Source: Paracyclopina nana (lineage: Eukaryota; Arthropoda; Copepoda; Cyclopoida; Cyclopettidae). From it: a stretch of DNA of 64,000 nucleotides. Positions 19,201 to 27,859 of this stretch are shown here, in pieces. The stretch's first letter is position 1; each line of letters opens with the position of its first letter. The DNA is taken from NCBI GenBank assembly GCA_019096065.1, contig JAGUCH010000008.1:1493001-1557000 (forward strand), read 5' to 3'. The position numbers and the translations under genes are program-made. A model generated the notes under the pieces. The model was not told where the DNA came from and ran no database searches. It was given only the letters and a program-made list of their open reading frames with translations.

Positions 19201-21075
19201 AGCTAGGAAGAAGAGCCCTAGAATATTAGAAAGCTTGTTGTTGTTGTTTGCCCCTCAAGGGACTGATTTTGATTTGAAAAAGAGGGTATAAATAAATTGA
19301 GCCACTCTTTGTTTCAATAAAAAGGGTGAGCCAACCATAACACATCTTTGTTGGCTGTCAATCATTTTATGATGTGCTATAAAACACCATCAAAGTCAAC
19401 TAGAAAGCACCCATAAAATGATGCCTCTTTTACTTAGGCAGAACTTTCTGATTTCTTGGAATCATTCAAGCAATTAATGAGGGTTTCTTCATGTCATGTG
19501 AAAAACAAGGAAAAAAGGGCTCCTATTAAACTCTAGAAAGTGATTGTATGCATAGCCAGGTAAAGTGTTTTACGTACTTAATGCCATTTTTGCTAGCCTG
19601 GTAAATAATTAGAAATCTCAAGGAAAAGCTACCAGAAGAGCTTTTGTCTGCTTGAAAAGTAAAACAAATGCTGATTAATTTCAAACATGGCTTGCTTCAA
19701 TCAGAGCTCTTTGATCAGGGTTTTACACTTTACAGCCCTTTTTATTTTGACAGCTTCAAACTGGTTAATATCTATCAAAATTGTACCTTGATTCTTTGCG
19801 CTTGAAAATCCTCAATGGCCCCTTATGTGGCCTCGATGCAGATGACGAGGCTGAGGCTGTGTTGGCCTCAATGATGTCATCAGAGCCTCTCCTCGAGCCA
19901 GAGCTAAAGTCGTCACAAATCACACTTGAAATGGAAGTTGTGATATCTGAGGACTCTGCTATTGGCTGATCACTTCTTCCTCTTTCGCCTCCACCGGAAA
20001 CTCTGTGCTGTGACAGGAACCTTTAACGAGAAAAAAGTTTTTCAGTCAATTTGTAACTAGGCTCAATCCCAATTTTTTTCAAATGATCGACATTCAAGCA
20101 GGTATGTAAAGCAGGTTATTAAAGGTTGGAAAACGAAAAACCCTGGCAAAAGAGTAATAATTGAAGCAAGCTATTTCTGAGATTAATTTTGGTTTTGCAC
20201 TAATCACAAAGCCAATGACAAGCTTTTGAATAGCTTGTTATTCATATTGGCAAATATTTTCATGCCTTATCAAGAGCCGTAAAGTGGCTTGACGTTCGGG
20301 ATGTAAAGTTCAAAACTGAGATTGGATCAAAAGTACATAGCTATATCTTCACTTTTGACAAACTAAGCTCTGGCTCAATCCGTGTTATACCAAAAAATTG
20401 CTTTTAAGTTGGTATGTAAAATAGCCCTTCAAAGGCTGTAAAGTGAAAACCCCAGGTAATAATTCCCAATTTAAAACACGCCTATAATGTAATTAATTTT
20501 GTTAGTGAACCAATCTGAGGCTTTTCAGCACATGTTTTCTCTTTACATGAAGTGCCATAAAGTGGCTTAACGTCAGGTACATAAAGTTTACCTAGTTATA
20601 TCACTCTTGAGGTCAGTCACTGTGCCAGAGCTTTTTCGCAGTACTGTAATGTCAGCTGACGTTTCCCGCCTTTTGCGAATTTTCGACATGAAATCCGGCT
20701 CAACTGGAGGTGGGCCAGCAATGGAGGCTGCCGAGGTCATCATCCTTTTGTTGCGGCCTCCGCCAAAACTGCGGCCCAAATCCGCCAACGTTCCGCGCCG
20801 GCTCGATTCCGAGGTTTGACCTGTAAAGTGTGTAAGTAGCGCCACTCCTTTGCACTTTTGAGACGCGCGCTACCTTTTTCGGTTGTCCTGAACTTGTCCT
20901 TGTCCCGGATGCCCCAATCCTTGAGCAGTTCGGTTAATTGGGCCAGTGAGCCTCGCCTACGCTTCGAGGTTGCTTGTGAGGAGCCTCCGAGGTCGTCCAC
21001 CGAATCAATGGTGGTAATTTGCGCGCAAGAATTGCGCCGCCCATTTGTATTGCCCAACCGACCCCGAATAATGTC
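4054..21075 (-). CDS. radish-type Rap GTPase-activating protein fused to a Serine-enriched (gprs-type) BTB/BACK protein
   Basis: Minus-strand exons: 21075-20874, 20820-20592, 20020-19787, 18444-18247, 17812-17553, 16334-16185, 15357-15136, 13526-13467, 11403-11128, 9736-9520, 9249-9043, 8580-8400, 8250-8106, 7556-7417, 7235-7074, 7010-6906, 6438-6010, 5840-5737, 5677-5499, 5287-5070, 5006-4824, 4773-4580, 4521-4371, 4230-4054. All have GT-AG borders, and every junction keeps one frame for 1541 codons. Order: Ser/Arg region with many RRxS sites (about 1-518), partial LIM motif (about 519-610), RapGAP (about 690-1010), BTB N-half (about 1095-1139), Ser-rich insert, BTB C-half (about 1307-1367), BACK (about 1368-1480), short tail. 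The first known exon starts in phase 0 without an ATG, so the 5' end is missing. RapGAPs turn off Rap GTPases; RRxS clusters ([23 protein letters not shown]) recall Drosophila radish. The fusion is inferred from one uninterrupted exon, not from RNA. Confidence 0.8.
4371..5840 (-). CDS. gprs-like: BTB (split by a Ser-rich insert) and BACK exons
   Basis: Exons 5840-5737, 5677-5499 and 5287-5070 encode a Ser/Gly/His-rich insert of about 170 residues ([20 protein letters not shown] and further). The insert sits inside the BTB fold. Exon 5006-4824 then supplies the BTB C-half ([37 protein letters not shown]). Exons 4773-4580 and 4521-4371 form a BACK-like helical domain ([32 protein letters not shown]). 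A BTB domain interrupted by a serine-rich block is, from memory, the arrangement of Drosophila Serine-enriched protein (gprs). BTB-BACK proteins often act as cullin-3 substrate adaptors; that role is inference here. Confidence 0.8.
5335..5450 (+). repeat. family A interspersed repeat, copy 1
   Basis: It has the landmarks atcgatgtgaa, aaaggctttgaagagca, taatcaagcc, aaatctgggaaaatttg and aatatgctc. It lies in the 211-nt intron between exons 5499 and 5287. Confidence 0.65.
6010..6438 (-). CDS. fusion exon joining the RapGAP tail to the BTB N-half
   Basis: One uninterrupted 143-codon exon. It starts with the Rap1GAP C-terminal helix ([20 protein letters not shown], matching vertebrate Rap1GAP [20 protein letters not shown]). 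It then runs through [20 protein letters not shown] and [20 protein letters not shown] into the first half of a BTB domain ([38 protein letters not shown]). There is no stop, splice signal or start context between the two parts. This single exon is the direct evidence that the two modules are one protein. Confidence 0.85.
6906..9249 (-). CDS. Rapgap-like: RapGAP catalytic domain exons
   Basis: Exons 9249-9043, 8580-8400, 8250-8106, 7556-7417, 7235-7074 and 7010-6906 encode a complete Rap1GAP domain. Recognisable blocks are the substrate-side [11 protein letters not shown], the GVIY and [15 protein letters not shown] blocks, [30 protein letters not shown], and [14 protein letters not shown]. 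The last contains the GNDIV segment with the asparagine that supplies the catalytic 'Asn thumb' in Rap1GAP, so the enzyme looks active. The domain ends with [14 protein letters not shown]. It acts on membrane-bound Rap-type GTPases in the cytoplasm. Confidence 0.85.
7760..8040 (+). repeat. direct repeat inside a RapGAP intron
   Basis: Two copies of a block of about 110 bp (about 7766-7872 and 7925-8033) share the order ggcctataaa(a)gcc, catttctct, ggccaaaag(a/g)ggcttaaaagagca and aaagcctttt. They lie in the 7557-8105 intron. The origin is unknown. Confidence 0.6.
8625..8750 (+). repeat. family A interspersed repeat, copy 2
   Basis: Landmarks ggtgtgaaaggctt, gtgcaatcaagccat, aaatctgggaaaat and aatatgctc. 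It lies in the RapGAP intron 8581-9042. Confidence 0.65.
8890..9000 (+). repeat. family A interspersed repeat, copy 3 (diverged)
   Basis: It starts tatcgatgtgaaa and later has tcaagcc and ccaataaatc. It is in the same intron as copy 2. Confidence 0.45.
9520..9736 (-). CDS. linker exon before the RapGAP domain
   Basis: Phase 1 in, phase 2 out. It encodes [20 protein letters not shown] then an acidic linker ([20 protein letters not shown]). The Rap1GAP-like PTPGYWIE motif marks the start of the conserved GAP module. Confidence 0.7.
9790..10850 (+). repeat. 20-bp satellite array 1
   Basis: About 40 tandem copies of a 20-bp unit, best seen at 10500-10680 as cacgacgttacacgctgttt. Diverged units (cattacacaatgcttcac) lie to the left, and a GC-richer ctccgctccggataacg segment at 9890-10000 precedes them. 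The array sits in the intron between the LIM-like and linker exons. Because 20 is not a multiple of 3, the array stays open in several frames with a fake 20-residue repeat. Confidence 0.9.
11128..11403 (-). CDS. LIM-like exon of the RapGAP-BTB gene
   Basis: The exon encodes [16 protein letters not shown] (the HxxCxxCxxC half of a LIM zinc finger) and later ILCDIHFAD (the CxxH/D half). A basic stretch ([11 protein letters not shown]) sits between them, and [17 protein letters not shown] follows. The first CxxC pair of a canonical LIM domain is not in this exon, nor in either upstream exon that joins it in phase, so the domain looks partial. The next exon continues with [18 protein letters not shown], the run-up to the RapGAP domain. 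The high conservation feel of the block is recollection, not a search result. Confidence 0.65.
11882..12026 (-). CDS. second alternative first exon of the RapGAP-BTB gene
   Basis: An ATG at 12026 opens 48 codons ([18 protein letters not shown]..., then [13 protein letters not shown]) ending in phase 1 at a GTAAAT donor. This fits the acceptor of the LIM-like exon at 11403 and would give a short isoform that lacks the RRxS region but keeps LIM, RapGAP, BTB and BACK. Evidence is phase and ORF only. Confidence 0.5.
12211..12380. mobile_element. MITE-like element with terminal inverted repeats
   Basis: The left end (12211-12255) and the reverse complement of the right end (12336-12380) both begin cgtttta, then after a short variable stretch read ttgag followed by an almost identical ttatgtaacattaact. 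The element is about 170 bp with 45-bp TIRs and no coding capacity. No clear target-site duplication is visible. It is in an intron of the RapGAP-BTB gene, upstream of the second alternative first exon. Confidence 0.65.
13467..13526 (-). CDS. 60-nt exon of the RapGAP-BTB gene
   Basis: Bordered by TTTCAG and GTAAAG, phase 1 to phase 1. It encodes [19 protein letters not shown], another RRTS-type site. It joins the LIM-like exon in frame. Confidence 0.55.
14054..14174 (-). CDS. possible isoform-specific exon (phase does not fit the main path)
   Basis: A TTTTCAG acceptor and a GTATTTGC donor flank 121 bases open in one frame, containing [15 protein letters not shown]. This resembles the RRDS cassettes of the flanking exons. 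The exon requires phase 0 at its start, whereas the preceding exon ends in phase 1, so simple inclusion would shift the frame. It may follow an unseen phase-0 exon or an alternative first exon, or it may be decayed. Confidence 0.4.
14450..15125 (+). repeat. 20-bp satellite array 2 with 200-bp higher-order structure
   Basis: Units of 20 bp (clear at 14950-15040: gctacaacttacaacgcttt) are organised into a larger repeat. The marker tttgcctga(g/a)gatt occurs at about 14451, 14649 and 14849, a spacing of 198-200 bp, or ten units. It is intronic. Confidence 0.8.
15136..16334 (-). CDS. paired Ser-rich exons with a repeated RRxSRPxLSPE module
   Basis: Exons 16334-16185 and 15357-15136 both begin, within a few codons, with the same module: [13 protein letters not shown] in one and [13 protein letters not shown] in the other. 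Both are then dominated by Ser, Arg, Pro and Gly with further RRSS, RRDS and SPDS sites, and both have phase 1 at each end. They look like an internally duplicated exon encoding a phosphorylation cassette. Local GC content is much higher than in the neighbouring introns. Confidence 0.65.
17059..17398 (-). CDS. alternative first exon of the RapGAP-BTB gene
   Basis: An ATG at 17398 opens 113 codons ([20 protein letters not shown]...) that are acidic, then basic ([18 protein letters not shown]), then Pro/Gln-rich, ending at a GT donor in phase 1. That is exactly the phase needed to join the exon at 16334. It lies between two internal exons that join each other in the same phase, so an internal promoter with an isoform-specific N-terminus is the simplest reading. 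The conserved-looking basic block argues against a chance ORF. No TATA box was identified. Confidence 0.5.
17553..21075 (-). CDS. rad-like: N-terminal Ser/Arg-rich exons of the RapGAP-BTB gene (radish-like)
   Basis: Five exons (21075-20874, 20820-20592, 20020-19787, 18444-18247, 17812-17553) encode low-complexity, basophilic-kinase-rich sequence. Visible sites include [43 protein letters not shown], and an RRDS site formed exactly across the 18247/17812 junction. From memory, Drosophila radish carries many predicted PKA sites of this kind together with a RapGAP domain. The start codon was not found: the first exon opens in phase 0 after a TTAATGCAG acceptor, so at least one more upstream exon is expected. 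Confidence 0.65.
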
Positions 21076-21099
21076 CTGCATTAATAAAAATAATAATAT

Positions 21100-22030
21100 T
21101 CATATTTATTTTTGGTTTTTTCTTCAAGTCAGCTACTTTTATTGCCAATTTTATTGAATATTTGAAAAGTGTTTTTATTTTCTATGCCAAAAATGACTTA
21201 TAATTAATCAGCTGATACTAATATGTTTCACAATAATATTCACCATAATATCTTTATATTCATGCCAGCCATGCAAATATCATTTTATAATATTTTGCTA
21301 AATATTTTCTAAAGCATATTTTATGTGTATCGTTCTACTGAAGAATAACCAGATTTCTTAGCATTAAGCCAATTTTGGTCAAAAAAATTGAACAATATTT
21401 GTAAAATGTTTCTATTACAATTTGAGCTCATGTTTTTCTCATGGATTTTTTGCCACAATTTCTAGAATTTTCTTCCATAATAAGCAGGTGAACGCAGCCT
21501 CACCAAATCGCAGATCAATTTGCTTTTTGTTGTTGCTTGGCAATAATGAGGCTTTCTAATTAGTTTGCTGCTTTATCCACCTAGCTTTTTATCACTGATT
21601 TCTCAATTAAGTTAACGAGCTCGTTAGAAGCCAGAAAGAAGCACGTAGTGATCATCTATACTAACCTAAAAACACATTTTCACATTTTTCAAATTTTCAA
21701 ACTCTTATTTTTTAAACCATAGTGGAGGTAAAACAGAAAAAACAAATAATGGCGGGAAAAAAGCCACCAATCAAAAATGCGAATCCACAGTGGATTACTT
21801 TGCCAAATTGGGCCCCCCTCAAAAAATAAGCATCAAGGTATGCGCGTCTTGGGTTCAAAATAATCCACTGTGGCTAATGTCATGGCAGGAAGGCAAAAAA
21901 GAAGAACACTCAAAGCTGATCAGCAGGACTACAGACACATGTACGTTTATTTCAGGACTTGTGTGGTCAATTGTGTGGAAAAATAAATATATATAATATA
22001 ATGAATGTTTTTGTGGTAATTTAAAGGTGT
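21100..22030. other. upstream region of the RapGAP-BTB gene, no exon resolved
   Basis: AT-rich. The missing 5' exon or exons of the minus-strand gene should lie here or further upstream, but I found no convincing ATG exon. It contains two CACAGTGG/CCACTGTG motifs (near 21785 and 21866). Confidence 0.35.
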
Positions 22031-22038
22031 GGTGGTAT

Positions 22039-22576
22039 CTAGTAGAATATGGTATCCATGCTATCTATATAAGTTACCATTTCCATTTGCTCGCGAAGGA
22101 AATCATCCACTCCATTTCCACCCTGCCAAACCAGGCCCACTTGGTGGTTCAAAATGGGCAAATTGCAAACAAAACAATTGCCATTGTTAGCTGAGCCAGA
22201 ATTCCTGCAAAGACACTCAGCCCTCAGTAGGAGATTCTAATGTATTGCAAGCTCATGAGTACTTACACCATTTTCTTGCTGCCACAGCTGGTTAAATTTG
22301 GTACTGGAAAGAAAACTGATCCTTCTTCCGGATGCTCCAGACTGGTTGCCTCAATTTGAGCTCTCAACACCTTGGATTATTCTCATCTTGATTCCATCTC
22401 ATGCCATCATGGTTCTGCAAATAAGGACAATCATAAACACACTTGAAGTAAGGTTTGCATTTCCCATTGTTGACCATTTGCAGCATGGGCTTGGGGTCAT
22501 TTTCGCACTGGAGATGCACTTTGCTTGCTAACGCTGCAAAATGAGTCACTATGCTTTTGATTGCTTTTTCAAGCAT
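22039..22576 (-). pseudogene. small Cys-rich gene with an apparent frameshift
   Basis: The minus-strand frame opening at 22576 reads MLEKAIKSIVTHFAALASKV, then a Cys-rich segment (CENDPKPMLQMVNNGKCKPY, CVYDCPYLQNHDGMRWNQDE). It stops at TGA 22364-22366. An overlapping second frame continues coding-like from about 22376 (VLRAQIEATSLEHPEEG, VFFPVPNLTSCGSKKMV). It ends at a GTAAGT donor (22267) and joins exon 22204-22039 in phase (GNCFVCNLPILNHQVGLVWQ). A one-base shift near 22367-22376 is needed to join the two frames. This is either a true lesion or an assembly error. The protein looks extracellular, but the family is not recognised and a true signal peptide is not clear. Confidence 0.5.
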
Positions 22577-22939
22577 CCTGATGTATTTGTTGACAATGGA
22601 AAAGCCTTGACATTTCTTTTTCGAGCTTGACTGCTACTTTGCTAAACTTTTGCTAACTGCACGTCACTTTTCACTTGTATGAAGAAGAAGTTGTTTCCTT
22701 TGTGCTCGCCTTTGATCATCGTGTGGTGTTTTTTGAGGTCAAGCCCAGTGTGCCACTCGGAGATGCAAGACTTTGTGTTTTGTGGTTAATCTTACCACAT
22801 GTACGTCTCGACCATCTCCCGGTAGCACAAAGGGACAAGAGACCCTAAATTTTCTTCATTCTTCCATCTCCTTCCACGCCAGACCTCCTCTCCTCAATAG
22901 GTTGTGGAAGTAATTAAACACTGTTGTACATTCAGTGAT

Positions 22940-23574
22940 AAATGAAGCGAAGCTAGCAAACGTTTGAGCAAGTATCAGCGAAGCTCTGAAAAAGAAATCA
23001 ACAGGCTTTTCCATTTGGCACAAATCTTTGTCAGTGCTTTGACAAGCATAAAAAAGCCGAATGTCTCATTGACTACCAAAATTAAGCGTACTTCTACTCA
23101 ATCTGTTTTCAAATCAAATGACAAGTCCAGCTGGTTGAAATCTGCCAAGTCCACTGCCCTCAATTTCATTCTACGTCAATATTTTGGCTGTGATGGAATG
23201 AAAATTAAAAATGTGCCTTCTTATCTGGCACAAGCTGGAATTAAGGTATATATGGTGCAGCAGTAGCTCATTTTCCACTACACTTGAGCCCTGATATAAA
23301 GTCTTCATCATGTGATGAAGATTTGGCAGCAGCAGCAGTAGCAGAGAAAAATAGTACCACCCTGTGGAAAGTGGGGCTGCTAAAAGTTCACTTGTCTTTT
23401 CTCATAATCAAGCCTACTTGCCAAGTTTCTCTAAGATTGAGCAAGGCAAAGTTTGCACCTGACAGTAATCAATTTGAACTCCTTAGAAAAAGTTATGGTC
23501 TTCAGGGATCAGAACAAAGACAATCTGGACTTATCTTCTGGCTTTTTTTCCTACTTCCATATAATGTCTAATTT
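22940..23574 (+). other. possible two-exon gene fragment, not recognised
   Basis: An open frame at about 22964-23246 reads like coding sequence (YQRSSEKEINRLFHLAQIFV, KSTALNFILRQYFGCDGMKI) and ends at an AAG/GTATAT donor. A second open frame follows to 23571. No ATG context or family is evident. It could be an exon remnant or chance. Confidence 0.2.
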
Positions 23575-23599
23575 TAGAGACCTTATAAAACTAGCTAGC

Positions 23600-25900
23600 C
23601 CAGCTTTCCCTGTTATCATGTTGGTTTAATCAAGTTTTGAAGCTTTCATCCCAGGATTAAATTCTCAGCTAGCTCATTCAAATTCCAAAATAATAATCTT
23701 GATGGGGAATTTGGAGTTTTTCAAATGGCTCTTCCCCCACTGTGGGCCCTTTTCTCAGCAGAGGTTTGAAAAACTCAAATAGGATATGGAAGTAAGCAAA
23801 TTGTTGAAGTAACTTTGCATCAACAGTTGTTGATGGTGTAGTCAAAAAAGTTGGTGGCCCTTTTTTGCCAAGTTAGAAAGCAGCAGCAGCTCAACTTTCT
23901 TGATGATGATAGATTTTTCATAGCTCTCTACTATACTCCTGCTAGCTCTGGCACAGTGGGAAAGCATCAATTATAAATGGTGGTACACTTTCACACCATG
24001 ATGAAATACCCCCATTAACAACTTAGGAAGAACAGGAGAAGAAGCCATTTTAGGCCAAAAGTCACTAAAAATGGCAGCAAGTCAGCTGACAGGCAAACAC
24101 CAAAAACTTGACAATTTGCCACCTGCTCACTACTTGTGACAAATACTCACTCAAACATATGTGTAAAGTTTACGTACTTTTCTCTCTGTAACAATTGACG
24201 TTGATAGAAGTCAGCTAAAGCTGAAAATCCTAGCCCAGAAAACCCTGACAAAAAATTGAGAGCCACTCTCACTTAGCCCAGAGGTGAATTTAGCCAGGTT
24301 GTGCACAATTTCCGACTTTTGCAAACCGATACAGCATAATACATCGATACTACACCATCATGTGAGTGTACCTTACAGTTGGCACAAATGCTTCTTTTGT
24401 GGCAAATGCAAATAAATCCCCCCTTTGAAAACAACTTAGGATGAAAGAGCCCTCCGTATTTAGAGCAGATTTGTAGCTCTGTAGTGTTTTTGTGAAGATC
24501 AAAAACATTAGGGATATAATTGTAAGACACATGTTTTTTTCTGTCTTTTGCTAGCTTGCATGTTGAGGTAGCAGTAAACACATCTCTTCAGCTGTTGAGC
24601 TTAGCTGGAGTACTGGCAATAAAACTTTCGGTGTCATTTCCATGAATAATTCATTAAACGACTTCTCCAGTTGCCCTTAAGGGTGTATTTATGGCCCTTA
24701 AAAGCATCTCCTCTTGGCTTCCTGCTACTCACTACCAAAATCACCATGCTAACTTTCACCTCAAAACCACTGCAGAGCAATGGTATACCAGTGGTAATGG
24801 AGAATGGGGAAAAAATCGACATTTCACCAGATAAAAGATGAAATCTTAATGCAGTTATGTGAACTGTATTGGCTTCGCTGTAGCCTTGCAAAATTCGTAT
24901 TTGGAAGTTGAGAATCCTCAACAATCTGAACAAATTCACCTTTGGGCTAAGTGAGAACTGCTCTTCATTTTTTGCTTGGGTTTCTCTGCTTAGGATTTTC
25001 AGCTTTCGCTTTCTTCTTTCAACGTCAATTATTGAATACAACCAAAGACTTAAAACCGTTATATCATTCAACATTTACTTGAGTAAAAATAATATTATTT
25101 GCTATTTGAATACTTAAATCATATGAGCATTAAAAGCTTTCATGAAATGTATTTTATTATGTATTTTGACGTATAATTGAGAGTAAGCAATTGACGCATC
25201 AAGAAGAAAGTGAAAGCTGATTTTCCTAAGCTGAGAAACCCATGCAAAAAAACGTGGGTGTTCATCACTTAGGCTAGCAATGAATTGCTAAATGTTTTTA
25301 ATGATAGTAACATTTGCTAACTATCGATAGTTAATTAGTCTGTTGGATTGCAGCCTCAGGGATCTAATTTTGGTTCCTGCTTCTACTTTTTGTCTTCTTT
25401 TGCTTCTTCTTCCCCTTCTCTAACGGTTGCTGTGTGACGACAAAAAAATTCATTTCCGGAATTTCTTCCACAAAGAACTACAGCTACTACATATGTTAGG
25501 CTGTAGTAGAATGTATTCGCTCTACTGGCAAGCCTTCTCGGTGTATAAATCACCTAAGAAACCAGAGTAGAAGCAAGCACACTAACACACAAAAGTTTCC
25601 TAATACCGAAGAAGAAGAAGCCATTTTTGTTTGCAGGCTGTGTGAAAAATTGGGATTTCCACATCAGAATCAATTTTAAATCATCAAAGAGAACAAGAAC
25701 TCAATTCAACTGCAGAATTTGCCTGATTTAATTGCATCTACGGAAAATCCTGCCAAAAATCTTGCCTTTGCTCTCGTGAAATTACAGAGCTCGCAGGCTC
25801 GGTCTAGTAAAGCTTCCCTCGGTTTTTGCCATTTTAAAATATCAGCAATTTTTTAAAATTGCCTGGTTTTACGTTCCAGCGCTCGCGCTCGATGAGTTTG
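23600..25900. other. intergenic, no supported gene
   Basis: It contains a 146-codon minus-strand open frame at 24634-25074 that starts from TTG and has no motif I recognise. No flanking splice structure was worked out, so I do not call it a gene. Confidence 0.3.
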
Positions 25901-25979
25901 CTTTGAGAAGCTCGGTGCTAGATGATTGTTGTCTTGGATTATTCGAGCAAATATTTTTCTACTCATAACTTTTTACAAT

Positions 25980-26560
25980 TACATTTCTACGATACATTCC
26001 GCTACAATTTACAACCCTCTGCTCGCTCCTCTCCGCTACAATTTGCTCTTATCGCTACAAGTCGTTCTTATCGCTACAATTCGTTGTATCGCTACAATTC
26101 GCTCCCATCGCTACAATTCGCTCCAATCAATACAATTCATTCTTATCGCTTCAATTCGCAATTCGCTCTTATCGCAACAATTCGCTCGTATCGCTACAAT
26201 TCGCTCTTATCGCTACAATTCGCTCTTATTGCTACAATTCGCTCTTATTGCTACAATTTGCTCTTATCGCTACAATTCGCTCTTATCGCTACAATTCGCT
26301 CTTATCGCTACAATTCGCTCAAATCGCTACAATTCGCTCTTATCGCTACAATTCGCTCAAATCGCTACAATTCGCTCTTCACCGCTACAATTCATTACTC
26401 ACCACTACAATTCGCTCTTATCACTACAATTCGCTCCCATCGCTACAATTTGCTCCTAGCGCTGCTATTCGCTACAGTTCGCTCCCATCCCTATAATTTG
26501 CTCTTAGCGCTGCTATTCGCTACAATTCGCTCTTCTCCGCTACATTGCTGGCTTTGTGAG
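25980..26560 (+). repeat. 19-bp satellite array 3
   Basis: About 25-30 tandem units of 19 bp, best seen as cgctcttatcgctacaatt at 26170-26350. Less regular units flank it. The array is open in all three plus frames, giving spurious ORFs with a 19-residue repeat. Confidence 0.9.
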
Positions 26561-26599
26561 TTTCAACTTCTCAGTAAACCTCCGCGTTTCAATATGCTT

Positions 26600-27330
26600 C
26601 GCTTCACCATTTCTTCCAAATTCCAAATACGCTACTTCAACATGGCAACATATGTCTACTTTACTTTCTCCAAACTTGGCTAAATCTAGCTTTACAACCT
26701 GGATACAGTTTTTTAAAAGTAGCTCCGCTACGCTCCATTTGTAGGATGTCTTGTGGGCGTCGCTCCGCTCTCTACCAATTTTGAAGCATGTATACGGCTT
26801 CACCTTCTTTTTACGAGCTTTCTCAATATAATTCTCTCCCCCAAGTAAGAAATGGCCTCAATTATTGTGTGTACGTCAATGTTTTCCAGTTGGGAAATCA
26901 TCTGTATGAGATAATTCGATTCTTTGACGTTTTTGAAACGTAATTTTTCACCTTTCAGTTTCAAGGGGATTTTTTGTCTGACAAGGCTGCTTGCTAAATA
27001 AAGGTTCCTCTAAAGCCTCTTACTTTTGATGTTTTCTGGTAGGAGTTGAGCAAAAAAAATCTTGATTTTTTTTTGGTAGTATCTTGCCCCTGGCCAAGCT
27101 TTTTTTCACTGCTTACAAATTGCTTTTTTCCATGTGAGTGTATTTTTTAGCTAGCTGCTTCAAGATGGGAGAAACTTTATTTGCTGCAAGCTCTTTTAGC
27201 TTCTTTTCTCTCTGTGTATTTTTTAGTCTTGCTGCAAAGCAATTAGGCAAACAAAAAAATGGCTGGGGAAGAAAAAAAATATTTTTTCACTGTGGTCTCA
27301 CCTCGGTTTTTGGTGGTCTAATGTGGTAGG
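26600..27330. other. no gene seen
   Basis: Degenerate continuation of satellite-like gctccgctacgctcc motifs to about 26780, then unremarkable AT-rich sequence. Confidence 0.3.
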
Positions 27331-27331
27331 G

Positions 27332-27616
27332 TTACATCTTGTGTTTGAGGTTGGCCCCTCGATGATCCAAGTCATTTATATAAGGGAGATGGTTGCCAAT
27401 GGCTACTCCGTTTTGGTTGCCATACTGATTCAATTTGACATCCAAAACAATTGGGGAGTTGCCTTGGTAATAATCTCTCTTTGCAGGAACCACCGACAAC
27501 AACGATGGTTGCAATAGCAATGAGATGAGCGCTGTGCTCTGCCAAACAACGGTGCCACACTGCACATGTACAAGACCACACTGGGGAGCTCTGTAACTTA
27601 AAAAACCATGATACAT
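27332..27616 (-). CDS. possible small secreted peptide precursor, terminal exon
   Basis: The frame ends at TAA 27332 after YYQGNSPIVLDVKLNQYGNQ and GVAIGNHLPYINDL. It is preceded by a hydrophobic stretch (ALISLLLQPSLLSVVPA) and a dibasic KR, the layout of a signal peptide followed by a cleaved peptide. CAG acceptors at about 27540-27600 suggest the frame may be entered by splicing, so the in-frame ATG at 27616 may not be the true start. A minus-strand AATAAA lies at 27176-27181. Family not recognised. Confidence 0.35.
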   Translation of the reverse strand: MYHGFLSYRAPQCGLVHVQCGTVVWQSTALISLLLQPSLLSVVPAKRDYYQGNSPIVLDVKLNQYGNQNGVAIGNHLPYINDLDHRGANLKHKM

Positions 27617-27704
27617 TTGATTGGAAAAAATATGGGTTAATATTCAGTGACTTCAGACCTTGATTTTTTGCAAGAGTTTCCCTCTCAAGAAATTCCGGCA
27701 AATC

Positions 27705-27850
27705 GCCAAATTCTCATTTCAGGAGCAATTTTCAGCTTCTTTTTAAAAAAATTCCAGGCTATCAAAAGTGTCCAAATTTGCGTTTATTGGCATAAAGTTG
27801 AAAATTGGCCTTAGAAATCAATTTGTCTTGAATGAAGTTGGTAAATAATA
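27705..27850 (+). repeat. family C interspersed repeat, copy 1
   Basis: It shares ttctcattt(c/t), ggagcaatttt, aaagtgtccaaatt(t/a)gcgttt and ccttagaaatcaa with the reverse complement of 46140-46275. Confidence 0.5.
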
Positions 27851-27859
27851 AAATAGCCA

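Noticed and set aside
24634-25074. 146-codon minus-strand ORF
   Set aside because: It starts from TTG and has no recognisable motif, no signal peptide and no splice context; kept only as a note in the spacer entry.
25922-26683. 253-codon ORF rich in SLQFALIATIRSYRYN repeats
   Set aside because: Translation of the 19-bp satellite; open in all three frames.
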